From assembly GCA_026388985.1 (NCBI GenBank), contig JAPLIS010000020.1:62001-126000 (forward strand): a stretch of DNA of 64,000 bases, in the 5' to 3' direction. A program made the translations under genes and the position numbers. Below are positions 18,720 to 26,912 of this stretch, piece by piece. Below the pieces are notes generated by a model. It worked only from the letters and a program-made list of their open reading frames with translations. It searched no databases and was not told where the DNA came from. How positions within the stretch are numbered: position 1 is the first letter of the stretch; each line of letters opens with the position of its first letter. This stretch comes from Candidatus Babelota bacterium. Lineage in GTDB: Bacteria; Babelota; Babeliae; Babelales; Vermiphilaceae.

Positions 18720-18735
18720 TTTATCATATGATAAA
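18720..18735. promoter_or_regulatory. Perfect 16-bp palindrome between divergent genes
   Basis: TTTATCATATGATAAA is a perfect palindrome in the 203-bp region between ldh and the MutY-like gene; operator-like, with no regulator identified. Confidence 0.4.
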
Positions 18736-18851
18736 TAGCTTCCATCATGAAAGAGTTTTTATTGGCAGTTTAGCGCTCTATATGCTGTAATAGCTGTCCA
18801 AAAATTAGAAGTGCAAGAAATAGTAACACACAGATAACATGAACATTGATT

Positions 18852-19673
18852 ATGGAAATAAACGTAGCTTCTATTGATTTATTTAAGATTTTTATTTGGG
18901 ACTTTTATAATAAAAATAAACGTTCATTTGTTTGGCGTAACACTCAAGATCCCTATGCTATAGTAGTATCAGAGATTATGTTGCAACAAACACAGACGCA
19001 TCGTGTTGAACAAAAATATGAGCAATTTATGGCAGCGTTTACTACCTTTGAACAGCTTGCGCAAAGCTCATTATATGATGTGTTGAGTGCCTGGCAGGGG
19101 TTGGGGTATAACCGTCGGGGCAAGTATTTACATCAGATAGCAGTTAAAGTCATGGAACAGTATGGTGGTGTACTCCCAGATAGTCCAGAGCTCTTGGTTA
19201 CTTTTCCCGGTATAGGTCCGGCAACAGCATCATCAATTTGTGCTTTTGCATTTAACCGCCCTACTGTTTTTATAGAGACTAATATTCGGGCTGTTTTTAT
19301 TGACTCATTTTTTCATAGTCGCACCGATGTTGATGATAAAGAATTGTTGCCTTTAATTGCAGCAACCGTGGATCGGGACAATCCCAGAGAGTGGTATTAT
19401 GCGTTGATGGATTATGGGGTATTTTTAAAAAAAAGGGGATCAAATCCCAGCAGAAAAAGTAAGCATCATACAAAGCAAAGTTGTTTTGAGGGGTCAGATA
19501 GGCAACTAAGAGGGGCCATTATTCGCTTACTGGTTACACATCATACGCTTACAGTCAATGATGTAACTATTTTGTTTCCAACTGATAGTGCGCGAATAAT
19601 TATCATAGTTGAACAACTTATCAAAGAAGGCTTTGTTACTAAAAAAAATAATGTCTTACAGATTGCACAGTAG
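18852..19673 (+). CDS. MutY-like HhH-GPD DNA glycosylase without Fe-S cluster
   Basis: 273 residues from ATG at 18852 (a TTG two codons earlier is less likely). The N-terminal half matches MutY: SFVWRNTQDPYAIVVSEIMLQQTQ region (VSEIMLQQTQ), WQGLGYNRRG and the helix-hairpin-helix TFPGIGPATASSI. Two departures: the catalytic region reads FIETNIRAVF, with Glu where MutY has the catalytic Asp (DGN), and the four-Cys cluster loop after ALMDYG is replaced by a Lys/Arg/Ser-rich segment with one Cys. No NUDIX-like 8-oxoG domain is visible; the end may be a small winged-helix-like segment. It is either a specialised A/G mismatch glycosylase or a related base-excision enzyme with another substrate. Confidence 0.8.
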   Translation: MEINVASIDLFKIFIWDFYNKNKRSFVWRNTQDPYAIVVSEIMLQQTQTHRVEQKYEQFMAAFTTFEQLAQSSLYDVLSAWQGLGYNRRGKYLHQIAVKVMEQYGGVLPDSPELLVTFPGIGPATASSICAFAFNRPTVFIETNIRAVFIDSFFHSRTDVDDKELLPLIAATVDRDNPREWYYALMDYGVFLKKRGSNPSRKSKHHTKQSCFEGSDRQLRGAIIRLLVTHHTLTVNDVTILFPTDSARIIIIVEQLIKEGFVTKKNNVLQIAQ

Positions 19674-19735
19674 GTGGGCTTTTGATTTTAAAAAATAAAA
19701 ACCTATAGTAGTAAAGGCGTGATATAGGGTGTGAT

Positions 19736-19825
19736 ATGTTGAAAGCAGTAAAACATAGTATGTTTCAAACAAAAAGCATGATTGCTGCTGCTAAAAAAAG
19801 TAAAGTCGTTGGTGTGGCTAACTAG
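19736..19825 (+). CDS. Possible 29-residue basic peptide
   Basis: ATG at 19736 opens a frame for a Lys- and Ala-rich peptide (MLKAVKHSMFQTKSMIAAAK...), ending in TAG 39 nt before the RING gene. AGGG lies just upstream. Could be a leader peptide, a small protein or chance. Confidence 0.2.
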   Translation: MLKAVKHSMFQTKSMIAAAKKSKVVGVAN

Positions 19826-19864
19826 TTTATACAAAGTATATTATTTTTATTAAGGGAATTTTCT

Positions 19865-21358
19865 ATGAACATAAGAGTGCACTATTTAGTATTAACTATC
19901 TTGTTTTCGGGAAGCGCAGTTCATTCTATTTCTCAGGAAGTAGCTGTGTTTTGCGCCACTTCAACAGGTTCTTTGGCGGGACTAATAAGTTACCAATCAA
20001 AGTGTCCAACGTGGGTGATAGTGCCTTTGATGGGAATTAGTGGTTATCTTGGTTATTCTTTTTTTTATCAATTTACTCCTGCAGGCAGAATGGAGCGTGC
20101 AGAAAGTGCATTGAAGAGAATGGATTCCTATCGATTGGCAAGAGAATTCTGCTTTAGTGAGGCGCAATTGCTGAGCATTATAGAAGATGCTTATATATCT
20201 CAACATTGGCCACTCATCACGGCATATAATGATCTCACTCATTATACAGATGCAGCGTTAAGAGTTATTGATTTAGTAAATGCGGCTCAGCAAGAAGATA
20301 GCGCATTTGCGGTCCGAGCACAGAGCGTAAAGCAAACTGCAGGTGCGTATTCTGAGAACATGAAAAATGCGGTTAAGATTATTCGTTCTAGTTCCGGTTA
20401 TCTTGCGCAATTGCAACAATTTAAAGAAGAGCAACGTCATAAAGAGCAGCTGCAGGTTCAGCAAAGTATAGCGGCAGCGCAATGGAGTAATGCGCAAGCA
20501 CATCATCAGATGGTAGCAGCTCAAAAAGAACTGGCTACCGCAGCACATCATCAAAACTTTCAGCCATATGTTCAACCAACAATATATGTTGCACCTGTAA
20601 AGCCAGGTAAAATTGTAGAGCGCCCAGCGACTTACAGTTCAGCGGCACCATCAAGCACACCTAATACCTTTACTGAAAACGAAGCTCGTGATTATATAGC
20701 CCAAATAGTTGCAGCTCTTGAGCGGGCCCTACAGGCTCACATGCGTTTTGCCGATTTAAGCAATTTAAAACGATCCGTTCAGGATTCGGTTCGTAGCGCA
20801 CAATATGCATATCAAAACAGTTCGTCATTTATTTCTTCTGGCAAGCGATACAAGAAAGATAGTATTGATCAGTTTATTGCTAGTGCCGTGATAGAATATA
20901 TTGAAGAAACTAGTTACAACTACACCTATACACGCACAAAAGACAAGCCTCTTGCGGTGCGCATTTCTGAGTCAATGAGAAATAATGCGCTTGCCCTTAT
21001 AGCGCAAAATAGTGTGATTAGTTTTGAGCGGCTCACTCCATTTGTAGGGTCAGCTTTAGAAAAAGCAGTTAATGATAAAATTAATCAGTGGGCCCCGGCT
21101 CCGATTAAACCGAAGCCTCAGGCGACACGCCCATCAATCGCACCTGTGCCGGCAGAAAAACAGTTTACATCGCAAGCCTGCTGCGCCTGTTTGGATGATT
21201 TTGGTGCTGATGTTGAGCGTGTTTACTTAAAGCCATGTGGGCATGATATATGTAAAAGCTGCGCATATGAGTGGTTCTTTGGGGCAACGCAAAAAACACA
21301 ATGCCCTCAATGTCGCGGCATAGTTGATCTAAACAAGCTACAAAATGAGATTGTTTAA
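19865..21358 (+). CDS. Exported protein with C-terminal RING finger
   Basis: 497 residues, ATG with AAGGG upstream. Signal peptide at 1-20 (VHYLVLTILFSGSAVHS) and a second hydrophobic stretch at about 46-68, so it may be exported or membrane-anchored. The middle (75-430) is helical, Gln/Ala-rich, with a proline-rich linker near 400-430. The C-terminus is a complete C3HC4 RING: C439, C442, C458, H460, C463, C466, C480, C483 (CGHDICKSC, CPQC). RING fingers recruit ubiquitin-loaded E2 enzymes, so an E3 ligase effector is the natural reading, but no activity can be shown from sequence. It lies near the two ubiquitin-like genes. Confidence 0.82.
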   Translation: MNIRVHYLVLTILFSGSAVHSISQEVAVFCATSTGSLAGLISYQSKCPTWVIVPLMGISGYLGYSFFYQFTPAGRMERAESALKRMDSYRLAREFCFSEAQLLSIIEDAYISQHWPLITAYNDLTHYTDAALRVIDLVNAAQQEDSAFAVRAQSVKQTAGAYSENMKNAVKIIRSSSGYLAQLQQFKEEQRHKEQLQVQQSIAAAQWSNAQAHHQMVAAQKELATAAHHQNFQPYVQPTIYVAPVKPGKIVERPATYSSAAPSSTPNTFTENEARDYIAQIVAALERALQAHMRFADLSNLKRSVQDSVRSAQYAYQNSSSFISSGKRYKKDSIDQFIASAVIEYIEETSYNYTYTRTKDKPLAVRISESMRNNALALIAQNSVISFERLTPFVGSALEKAVNDKINQWAPAPIKPKPQATRPSIAPVPAEKQFTSQACCACLDDFGADVERVYLKPCGHDICKSCAYEWFFGATQKTQCPQCRGIVDLNKLQNEIV

Positions 21359-21397
21359 AGCTGATTGGGCGCTTGTTTTAAGTTCGCGCAAGACAGT

Positions 21398-22804
21398 CTA
21401 TACAGGCTTGTATGGTGATTGAGTTTGTTGGTTTTTAAAAATATGTTTTGTAATTTTACTTTCTGTTGTGTGATCAATAATGGGACGTGGATATTCAGAA
21501 ACTAACGATGAATTTTTTTTATCCCAGCTGTGAATTGCAGCTGGGGTTATTGTTTTTAATTCTGGAATCCATTTTTTGATATAGATACAGTCGGGGTCAT
21601 ATTTTTTTTGCTGTAACCATGGGTTAAATATTCTAAAATATGGCTGAGCATCGCTTCCTGTTGAGGCTGCCCATTGCCAGTTACCATTGTTAACGCATGG
21701 GTCGTAGTCAGTAAGTTTTTGAGCAAAATAGCGCTCACCCCATAGCCAATGTATGTGTAAACTTTTGGTTAAAAATGAAGCTACAATCATACGAGTTCTA
21801 TTGTGCATAAATCCCGTTGCGTTAAGTTCACGCATGCCCGCATCAATTATTGGAAAACCAGTTACTCCATTACACCACGCCAAAAAATGGCTTTTATTTG
21901 TGCTCCACCATATATGTTCATATTTTTTATTATATGCATGCCCAAAAACATAGGGGTGGTGGTAGGCAATATGATAAAAAAAGTCTCGCCAATAGAGTTG
22001 TTTAATCAGGGTATGTTCAGCTCCCAGTCCGTTTATAATGGCAGAATATGATTCACGGATAGATATAGTGCCAAATTTATGATGAGCAGATAGCCTTGTG
22101 GTATCTTTGAACGGGAAATTGCGGTCTTTATCATAATTTTTAAAATGAGATATATTTTTTAGAAAGTGTAGGCCTTTTTTTCTGCCACCATCAAGAGGAA
22201 AAATAATGTTATTTTTTGTAGTTTTTTTTTCAAAAGTAGAAAGTGGTATATGTGTTGAGGCACATGTTAGCATAAAATTATAGCTGGGCACGTGTGCTGG
22301 TTGCTTAACCAGTATTTTAGAGCAAGCTCTAAAAAAAGGAGTGAACACAGAATACGGTGTGCCTGTTTTTGTTTGTATTGTATCTGGACTGTTAAGGAGC
22401 GCATCGTGATAACGGTGAAAGCTTATTTTGCTTTCTAGGCACACAGTTTCTATTGTAGCATCTCTTTGAATGCTAAAGGGGGTATAGTCTTGATTTATAA
22501 AGACAGCGTTTATAGATTCTTTAATAATTATATTTTTAATAACAGTTTCTGCTGTACCCTCAAATAAAAAGAGGATTCCGTTATGGTCTTTAAGGTCCAT
22601 GAAAAGATCTTTTATGGATTCAATCATGAACTGTATTGCGTGGGTACTGCGATACTGATTTTTATCTCCAATTTGCCTGTCGTCAAAAATAAAAATAGGC
22701 ATTACGCTTTCTGATTGTTTGAGCGCTTCTATTAAGGCAGAGTTATCATGGAGGCGTAAATCTCTCCGAAAAATAAATAAACTTTTTATGTATGGTTTAG
22801 CCAT
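21398..22804 (-). CDS. phr: Deoxyribodipyrimidine photolyase (class I)
   Basis: Repairs UV-induced pyrimidine dimers with light, using FAD. The 468 residues have the N-terminal alpha/beta antenna domain (FIFRRDLRLHDNSAL, IFIFDDRQI) and the helical FAD domain: LYWRDFFYH, GVTGFPIIDAGMREL, TGFMHNRTRMIVASFL, NNGNWQWAASTGSDAQPYFRIFNP. The ATG at 22804 has no clear ribosome site. A photolyase implies that the cell or its host is exposed to light, for example an aquatic protist (inference). Monocistronic, convergent with the RING gene 40 nt away. Confidence 0.95.
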   Translation of the reverse strand: MAKPYIKSLFIFRRDLRLHDNSALIEALKQSESVMPIFIFDDRQIGDKNQYRSTHAIQFMIESIKDLFMDLKDHNGILFLFEGTAETVIKNIIIKESINAVFINQDYTPFSIQRDATIETVCLESKISFHRYHDALLNSPDTIQTKTGTPYSVFTPFFRACSKILVKQPAHVPSYNFMLTCASTHIPLSTFEKKTTKNNIIFPLDGGRKKGLHFLKNISHFKNYDKDRNFPFKDTTRLSAHHKFGTISIRESYSAIINGLGAEHTLIKQLYWRDFFYHIAYHHPYVFGHAYNKKYEHIWWSTNKSHFLAWCNGVTGFPIIDAGMRELNATGFMHNRTRMIVASFLTKSLHIHWLWGERYFAQKLTDYDPCVNNGNWQWAASTGSDAQPYFRIFNPWLQQKKYDPDCIYIKKWIPELKTITPAAIHSWDKKNSSLVSEYPRPIIDHTTESKITKHIFKNQQTQSPYKPV

Positions 22805-22948
22805 GGGGGGATCTTTTTTTTTGAGGGGAAAGATACTTGAATTAGATTGTATATAATTGTGGTTTTTTTAATAATACAATCATAAACAGTTGCATTTTGC
22901 AAGGATTGGTGGTCAGGAGCTTGGTAAATTAATTATGGTTATGCTTTT

Positions 22949-24088
22949 TTATTCTATAACAATACGGGGAATAGATGCTTTAATGTTTGTCGTAATGTAT
23001 CGTGGATTATTGATTTGAACACTTTGGGCAAGCGTAAGAGCATTATAGTTTTGGTCACTGCCAATGAGTGTTACTATGCTTCCTACCTGTGCGTTTTTTA
23101 TGTGCGTAATGTCTATAGTGGTGACATTCATAGCAACACGGCCAATAATCGGAGCATAGCAGTTATCAATACCAACCAATGCTTTATTTGATAAAAAGGG
23201 ATTATAGCCATCATCATAGCCAATCGGAAGCAGGGCCACAGTGGTATTTTGCTGGGCATACGCAGTGCGGTCATAACCAATGCTTTTGCCGGCACTTATT
23301 TTTTTTATGCACATGATGCGTGTTTTCCAGCGTGCTACTGGCTGCAAAGTAAAGTCGGGAAATGCGTGTTGAGTAATTTTTTGCATCGACTCTGATGACC
23401 AGTAGCCATACACTCCGAGTCCAACTCTAAACAGATTGCAGAACGATAAATCATGAGAAGTTGTGGCGGCAGAATTGCCCATATGTTTTAATGGTATGGC
23501 TATGTTGTTGGCGGCCATATTAGTTATACATGTTTTGAATGTATTAATTTGTTCATGGGTAAAGCTTTGATCTTGGTTATGAGATTCAGCACAATGGCTC
23601 CATATTCCATTAATGTTTATAAACGGAAGGTTACGAATTTTTTGCATTAAGGTCAGAACAAAATCAGGCTGAACACCAAATCGGGCCAGTCCAGTATCCA
23701 CTTTAAGGTGAATATTTATTCGTGAATTGGTACGTTGCCCAATTGTGTTTAATTCACATGCTGATTCATAGTCAGAGCACGGATATTCAATATTTTTTCC
23801 GACAGCTTTGGCAGGATCTTCGTCTATAAATCCAAGAATGAGTATTGGCTTTGTAATGCCATTATGCCGTAATGCTAATGCTTCAGACAGTTTGACGACG
23901 CAGAGCCAGTCAACGTTATCATTTGCTTCGCACAGTGTTGCAATTTCAATCATACCGTGGCCATAGGCATTGCCTTTGATTACTGGGGCAAGTAGGCGCC
24001 CAGTGCCAATTGCTTTTTTAAATTGGCTAAGATTGTGATTAAATGCGCTTGCGCTTATTTCTAGCCAAGATGATGGATTGATAATCAT
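22949..24088 (-). CDS. alr: Alanine racemase
   Basis: PLP enzyme making D-alanine for peptidoglycan. The 379 residues have the PLP-lysine motif VIKGNAYGHG (K38), GNSAATTSH, RVGLGVYGYW and the second catalytic Tyr in SIGYDRT, then LPIGYDDGYNP and IGRVAMNVTTIDI (usual form GRVSMDQ). Presence of alr beside ftsQAZ suggests that the organism still makes peptidoglycan. It lies 11 nt downstream of an exported protein of unknown function on the same strand, so the two are probably one transcript. No clear ribosome site before the ATG. Confidence 0.95.
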   Translation of the reverse strand: MIINPSSWLEISASAFNHNLSQFKKAIGTGRLLAPVIKGNAYGHGMIEIATLCEANDNVDWLCVVKLSEALALRHNGITKPILILGFIDEDPAKAVGKNIEYPCSDYESACELNTIGQRTNSRINIHLKVDTGLARFGVQPDFVLTLMQKIRNLPFININGIWSHCAESHNQDQSFTHEQINTFKTCITNMAANNIAIPLKHMGNSAATTSHDLSFCNLFRVGLGVYGYWSSESMQKITQHAFPDFTLQPVARWKTRIMCIKKISAGKSIGYDRTAYAQQNTTVALLPIGYDDGYNPFLSNKALVGIDNCYAPIIGRVAMNVTTIDITHIKNAQVGSIVTLIGSDQNYNALTLAQSVQINNPRYITTNIKASIPRIVIE

Positions 24089-24099
24089 ATTTTTTTATT

Positions 24100-24951
24100 T
24101 TACTGTACACCGCAGTCTGCACCCATACCGTAGGCAGGGTCAATGTTATGAATTAAGTGCTGAACTTTTTCGTCTTTACCTCCGTCATAGCCGGCGATTA
24201 ATAGTGCTATACCGGTAAAGTTTTTAGGCGAGACAGCATGCTTTGTGTAGCTGCTATGGGGCTCTAAGTTGCTATCTATTCTGTTATATGCATCACTCAA
24301 TATTTCTGATAGCAGAGGCATTAAGCCATTGGCACGCTGAATATGAATTTTTTTGCGTAAGCGGTGTTCTAATTCAAGCAGAGCGCTATGATCTTGTATT
24401 AGTTTGGGATTGAGCTGTACTAACTGATTAATCCATTTCATAGCAAAACAATCAGCTTTGCCGGAGTATATTGAAGATATTATTTCTGCTTTTTCTACCT
24501 CTGTATACGTATCTCGATATAATAGTTGATCAACAAAATATTCCATATCCTTAATGCTTTCATGAAAGTATGATGCTTGAAAGGATAAAAAATATTTTAC
24601 ATTTTCATGATCTTCTCTAGCCATTTGTGCGATATCTATTCTTTTACGCTCAAGTTCATGGGCATAATGATCGCGATCTGCTGGGCTTAAATTGTCATTG
24701 GGTAGCTTAAATCCTAGTTTTGCAGCCTTTACTGCATCTATTTGTGTGCCATCAATGCCATACTTGTGTATGTATTTTTTTAATAACCCTAGCACATGCG
24801 GGGAACATGGATCAATCTGTTGATACCTAGCGAGTGCCCATTCTTGCAATAGACCACATCGATTATTTTTTGGGTTGCGGATTATTTTTTCTTGGGCGGC
24901 GTGTGTGCAAAAAGTGCTTACGGCTAAAGCTATTAAAAGTATCTTTTTCAC
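24100..24951 (-). CDS. Exported protein of unknown function upstream of alr
   Basis: 283 residues starting with GTG (24949-24951). MKKILLIALAVSTFCTHA is a clear Sec signal peptide. The mature part is mainly helical with many His, Asp and Glu, and contains WALARYQQIDP and the C-terminal HNIDPAYGMGADCGVQ; five or so Cys are scattered. I recognise no family. Tight spacing with alr (11 nt) suggests co-transcription; a cell-envelope role is possible but not shown. Confidence 0.75.
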   Translation of the reverse strand: MKKILLIALAVSTFCTHAAQEKIIRNPKNNRCGLLQEWALARYQQIDPCSPHVLGLLKKYIHKYGIDGTQIDAVKAAKLGFKLPNDNLSPADRDHYAHELERKRIDIAQMAREDHENVKYFLSFQASYFHESIKDMEYFVDQLLYRDTYTEVEKAEIISSIYSGKADCFAMKWINQLVQLNPKLIQDHSALLELEHRLRKKIHIQRANGLMPLLSEILSDAYNRIDSNLEPHSSYTKHAVSPKNFTGIALLIAGYDGGKDEKVQHLIHNIDPAYGMGADCGVQ

Positions 24952-25247
24952 GGCAAATCTCTCAATAGGTGAGTATGTTTATTTTTTTAATAGTGTAACA
25001 GATTTAATTTTTTTATATATGAGATACTAGGCTGCAGGGACTGGGTATAATTAATATGCTGAGAAAGGTTAATAAAAACCTATATTCTACTTGATTTCTT
25101 GTGCTGCTTGTGAGTGTGGAGCAGTATTAATGAGCATAGGGTTTTTCTATACTGTGGTCAAAGGGTGTGGAGCTTTGTTAGAAAAAAGTCTGTATACTTC
25201 AGATTTTGCTATTAAATCAGCTAAATATCTGCTATTCTAATATCACT

Positions 25248-25985
25248 ATGATAAAAAAACCAAAACAAGCACCAGGGGAACTGATTTTTGGGGTTAATCC
25301 CATTATAGAGGTCCTTAAGGCTCGCAAAAGAAAACTTATTTCCATTTATACCACAAAGCCAGAACCTAAAGGTTTTGCGCAAATTCAAAAACTGATGCCA
25401 GCATACCCCGTTGCTATGCAGTATGTTTCTCGCGATGTGTTGCATCGTATGGCAGGAACTACTGATCACCAAGGGATGATTGCGTGGGTTCAGTCGTTTG
25501 GATTTAGAAGCAAACCCTTTGATCCGGTAAAACAACCTTTGCTCATTCTTCTTGATGGCATTCAAGATCCCCGTAACGTTGGAGCTATTATTCGCTCTGC
25601 ATATTGTGCTGGGGCTGATGGGGTTATATTGCCGCAAAGAAATTCTTCTGGCTTAACAGCGGTGGCATTTAAATCATCAGCGGGACTTGCTGAACATATG
25701 CAAATATATCAGCCGTCATCATCAGAAGCAGCCATTCAAGAGCTAAAGGCAGCTGGTTATAGTATGTATTTGGGTGTATTTAAGGGTACTGATGCACGTG
25801 TTGCTTCTTTTAAGCAGCCAGCGTGTTTGGTGGTCGGCTCTGAGGGATTTGGTATTTCAAATTCATTATTGCGGTCGGGCGAGCATATTACTATTCCTCA
25901 AAAATCATCAGAAACTTCTTACAATGTGTCCGTTGCGGCTGGGATTCTTCTTTTTTTAATGAGCTCTCATTTAAAGCGTATTTAA
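25248..25985 (+). CDS. rlmB: SpoU/TrmH-family rRNA 2'-O-methyltransferase
   Basis: Methylates a ribose 2'-OH, most likely in 23S rRNA. From ATG at 25248 (a TTG 14 codons earlier is less likely) the protein is 245 residues. The substrate-binding N-domain has GELIFGVNPIIEVL and TTDHQGMIAW; the knotted catalytic domain has LLDGIQDPRNVGAIIRSA, LVVGSEGFGIS and NVSVAAGILLF, the three SPOUT motifs. The N-terminal domain points to the RlmB branch, but other TrmH-family members cannot be excluded. It lies upstream of the ftsQ promoter, with a terminator overlapping its stop. Confidence 0.85.
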   Translation: MIKKPKQAPGELIFGVNPIIEVLKARKRKLISIYTTKPEPKGFAQIQKLMPAYPVAMQYVSRDVLHRMAGTTDHQGMIAWVQSFGFRSKPFDPVKQPLLILLDGIQDPRNVGAIIRSAYCAGADGVILPQRNSSGLTAVAFKSSAGLAEHMQIYQPSSSEAAIQELKAAGYSMYLGVFKGTDARVASFKQPACLVVGSEGFGISNSLLRSGEHITIPQKSSETSYNVSVAAGILLFLMSSHLKRI

Positions 25986-26002
25986 GCGCTTTATTTTTTT
26001 TT
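25972..26002 (+). terminator. Terminator at the end of rlmB
   Basis: Stem TAAAGCG/CGCTTTA around an 8-nt loop followed by nine T; the stop codon lies in the loop. Confidence 0.65.
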
Positions 26003-26049
26003 GCTGCATATCTCTAGCGTATACCTTTTGATTACCAGATGGTTATTTA

Positions 26050-26101
26050 TGGTTTATATATTTTTAAACCATTGACTATTGTTTTGTGAAAAGGATATAA
26101 A
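26050..26101 (+). promoter_or_regulatory. Promoter of ftsQAZ with overlapping inverted repeat
   Basis: TTGACT (26072-26077), 18-nt spacer, TATAAA (26096-26101), 55 nt upstream of the ftsQ start. The inverted repeat TGGTTTA/TAAACCA (26050-26071) abuts the -35 box and may be an operator. Confidence 0.6.
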
Positions 26102-26156
26102 AAGAGTACAAGACCACTAATTACCTTATGGTTAGATGGCTTGCGGGGGAAAGAAA

Positions 26157-26912
26157 ATGAAAAGCTTTAAAGCCTGCCGTGCATATTTTTTGTATGTTTT
26201 TATTGGTTTGACTCTGTGTTTTTTATCTGGCAGATGTGTTGCGCTGTTATGCCGCATAGATGAATGCTTGATAGACATAGAGGGGTATCCAACTGTTCAA
26301 GCACGTACAGATGGTATGCGTTACATTAACCAGCAATGGCCTGTGTTAAATATGTCCTTTAATCAATTGTGCGCTCAGACAATGAGTCACTTTGATTGGA
26401 TAGAATCTATGGATCTTTTTCTTCTTCCCTGTAATCATGTCCGTGTTGAGATACTGGCACATACGCCTTTATACGGGGTAAATAGTGATTATGTTGTTAC
26501 GACCACCGGAGATGTGCTTAAAAAAGATCTTTTTGAGTCTTCTCGTGTGAAGAATCTTCATACTGTTTCTATTTTTTTTGATAAACAAGAGCCCTTGTTG
26601 TCAGCTACATGTAAACATTTTCTTTTGCATGTGCCACCGGCTTTTTTTGATGTATATGCATGTGAATGGAAAAACGACAACAACGTGCTGTTTTACGACA
26701 AACAGCAACCACGCTTCGCGATTTTATTTCATCCTGACCAGATACCTACTAATATGATGTTACAGCAGTGCAATGCTTTAAAGGAGGAGTTGGTTGCACG
26801 CCTAGTGTTTGAGTTGCCACGCACACAAACGTGGATAGCTGATGTTCGTTTCAAGGATCAAATAATAGTGAGTCAAGAAAAAAGGGGGGTATGTCATGGC
26901 ACGAATATTTAA
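26157..26912 (+). CDS. ftsQ: Divergent FtsQ-like divisome protein
   Basis: 251 residues from ATG at 26157, with GGGGGAAAG upstream; an in-frame ATG at 26136 is less well placed. One N-terminal membrane segment (about 9-29: YFLYVFIGLTLCFLSGRCVAL) is followed by a periplasmic domain of about 220 residues, the FtsQ layout. Sequence similarity to FtsQ is weak; the call rests on topology and on the position directly before ftsA, whose start it overlaps by 17 nt. The region after the anchor (IEGYPTVQARTDGMRYIN) would be the POTRA domain. FtsQ links FtsA/FtsZ to septal peptidoglycan synthesis. Confidence 0.65.
   Translation: MKSFKACRAYFLYVFIGLTLCFLSGRCVALLCRIDECLIDIEGYPTVQARTDGMRYINQQWPVLNMSFNQLCAQTMSHFDWIESMDLFLLPCNHVRVEILAHTPLYGVNSDYVVTTTGDVLKKDLFESSRVKNLHTVSIFFDKQEPLLSATCKHFLLHVPPAFFDVYACEWKNDNNVLFYDKQQPRFAILFHPDQIPTNMMLQQCNALKEELVARLVFELPRTQTWIADVRFKDQIIVSQEKRGVCHGTNI

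Noticed and set aside
25221-25637. 138-codon minus-strand frame opposite rlmB
   Set aside because: Antisense to conserved SPOUT motifs.
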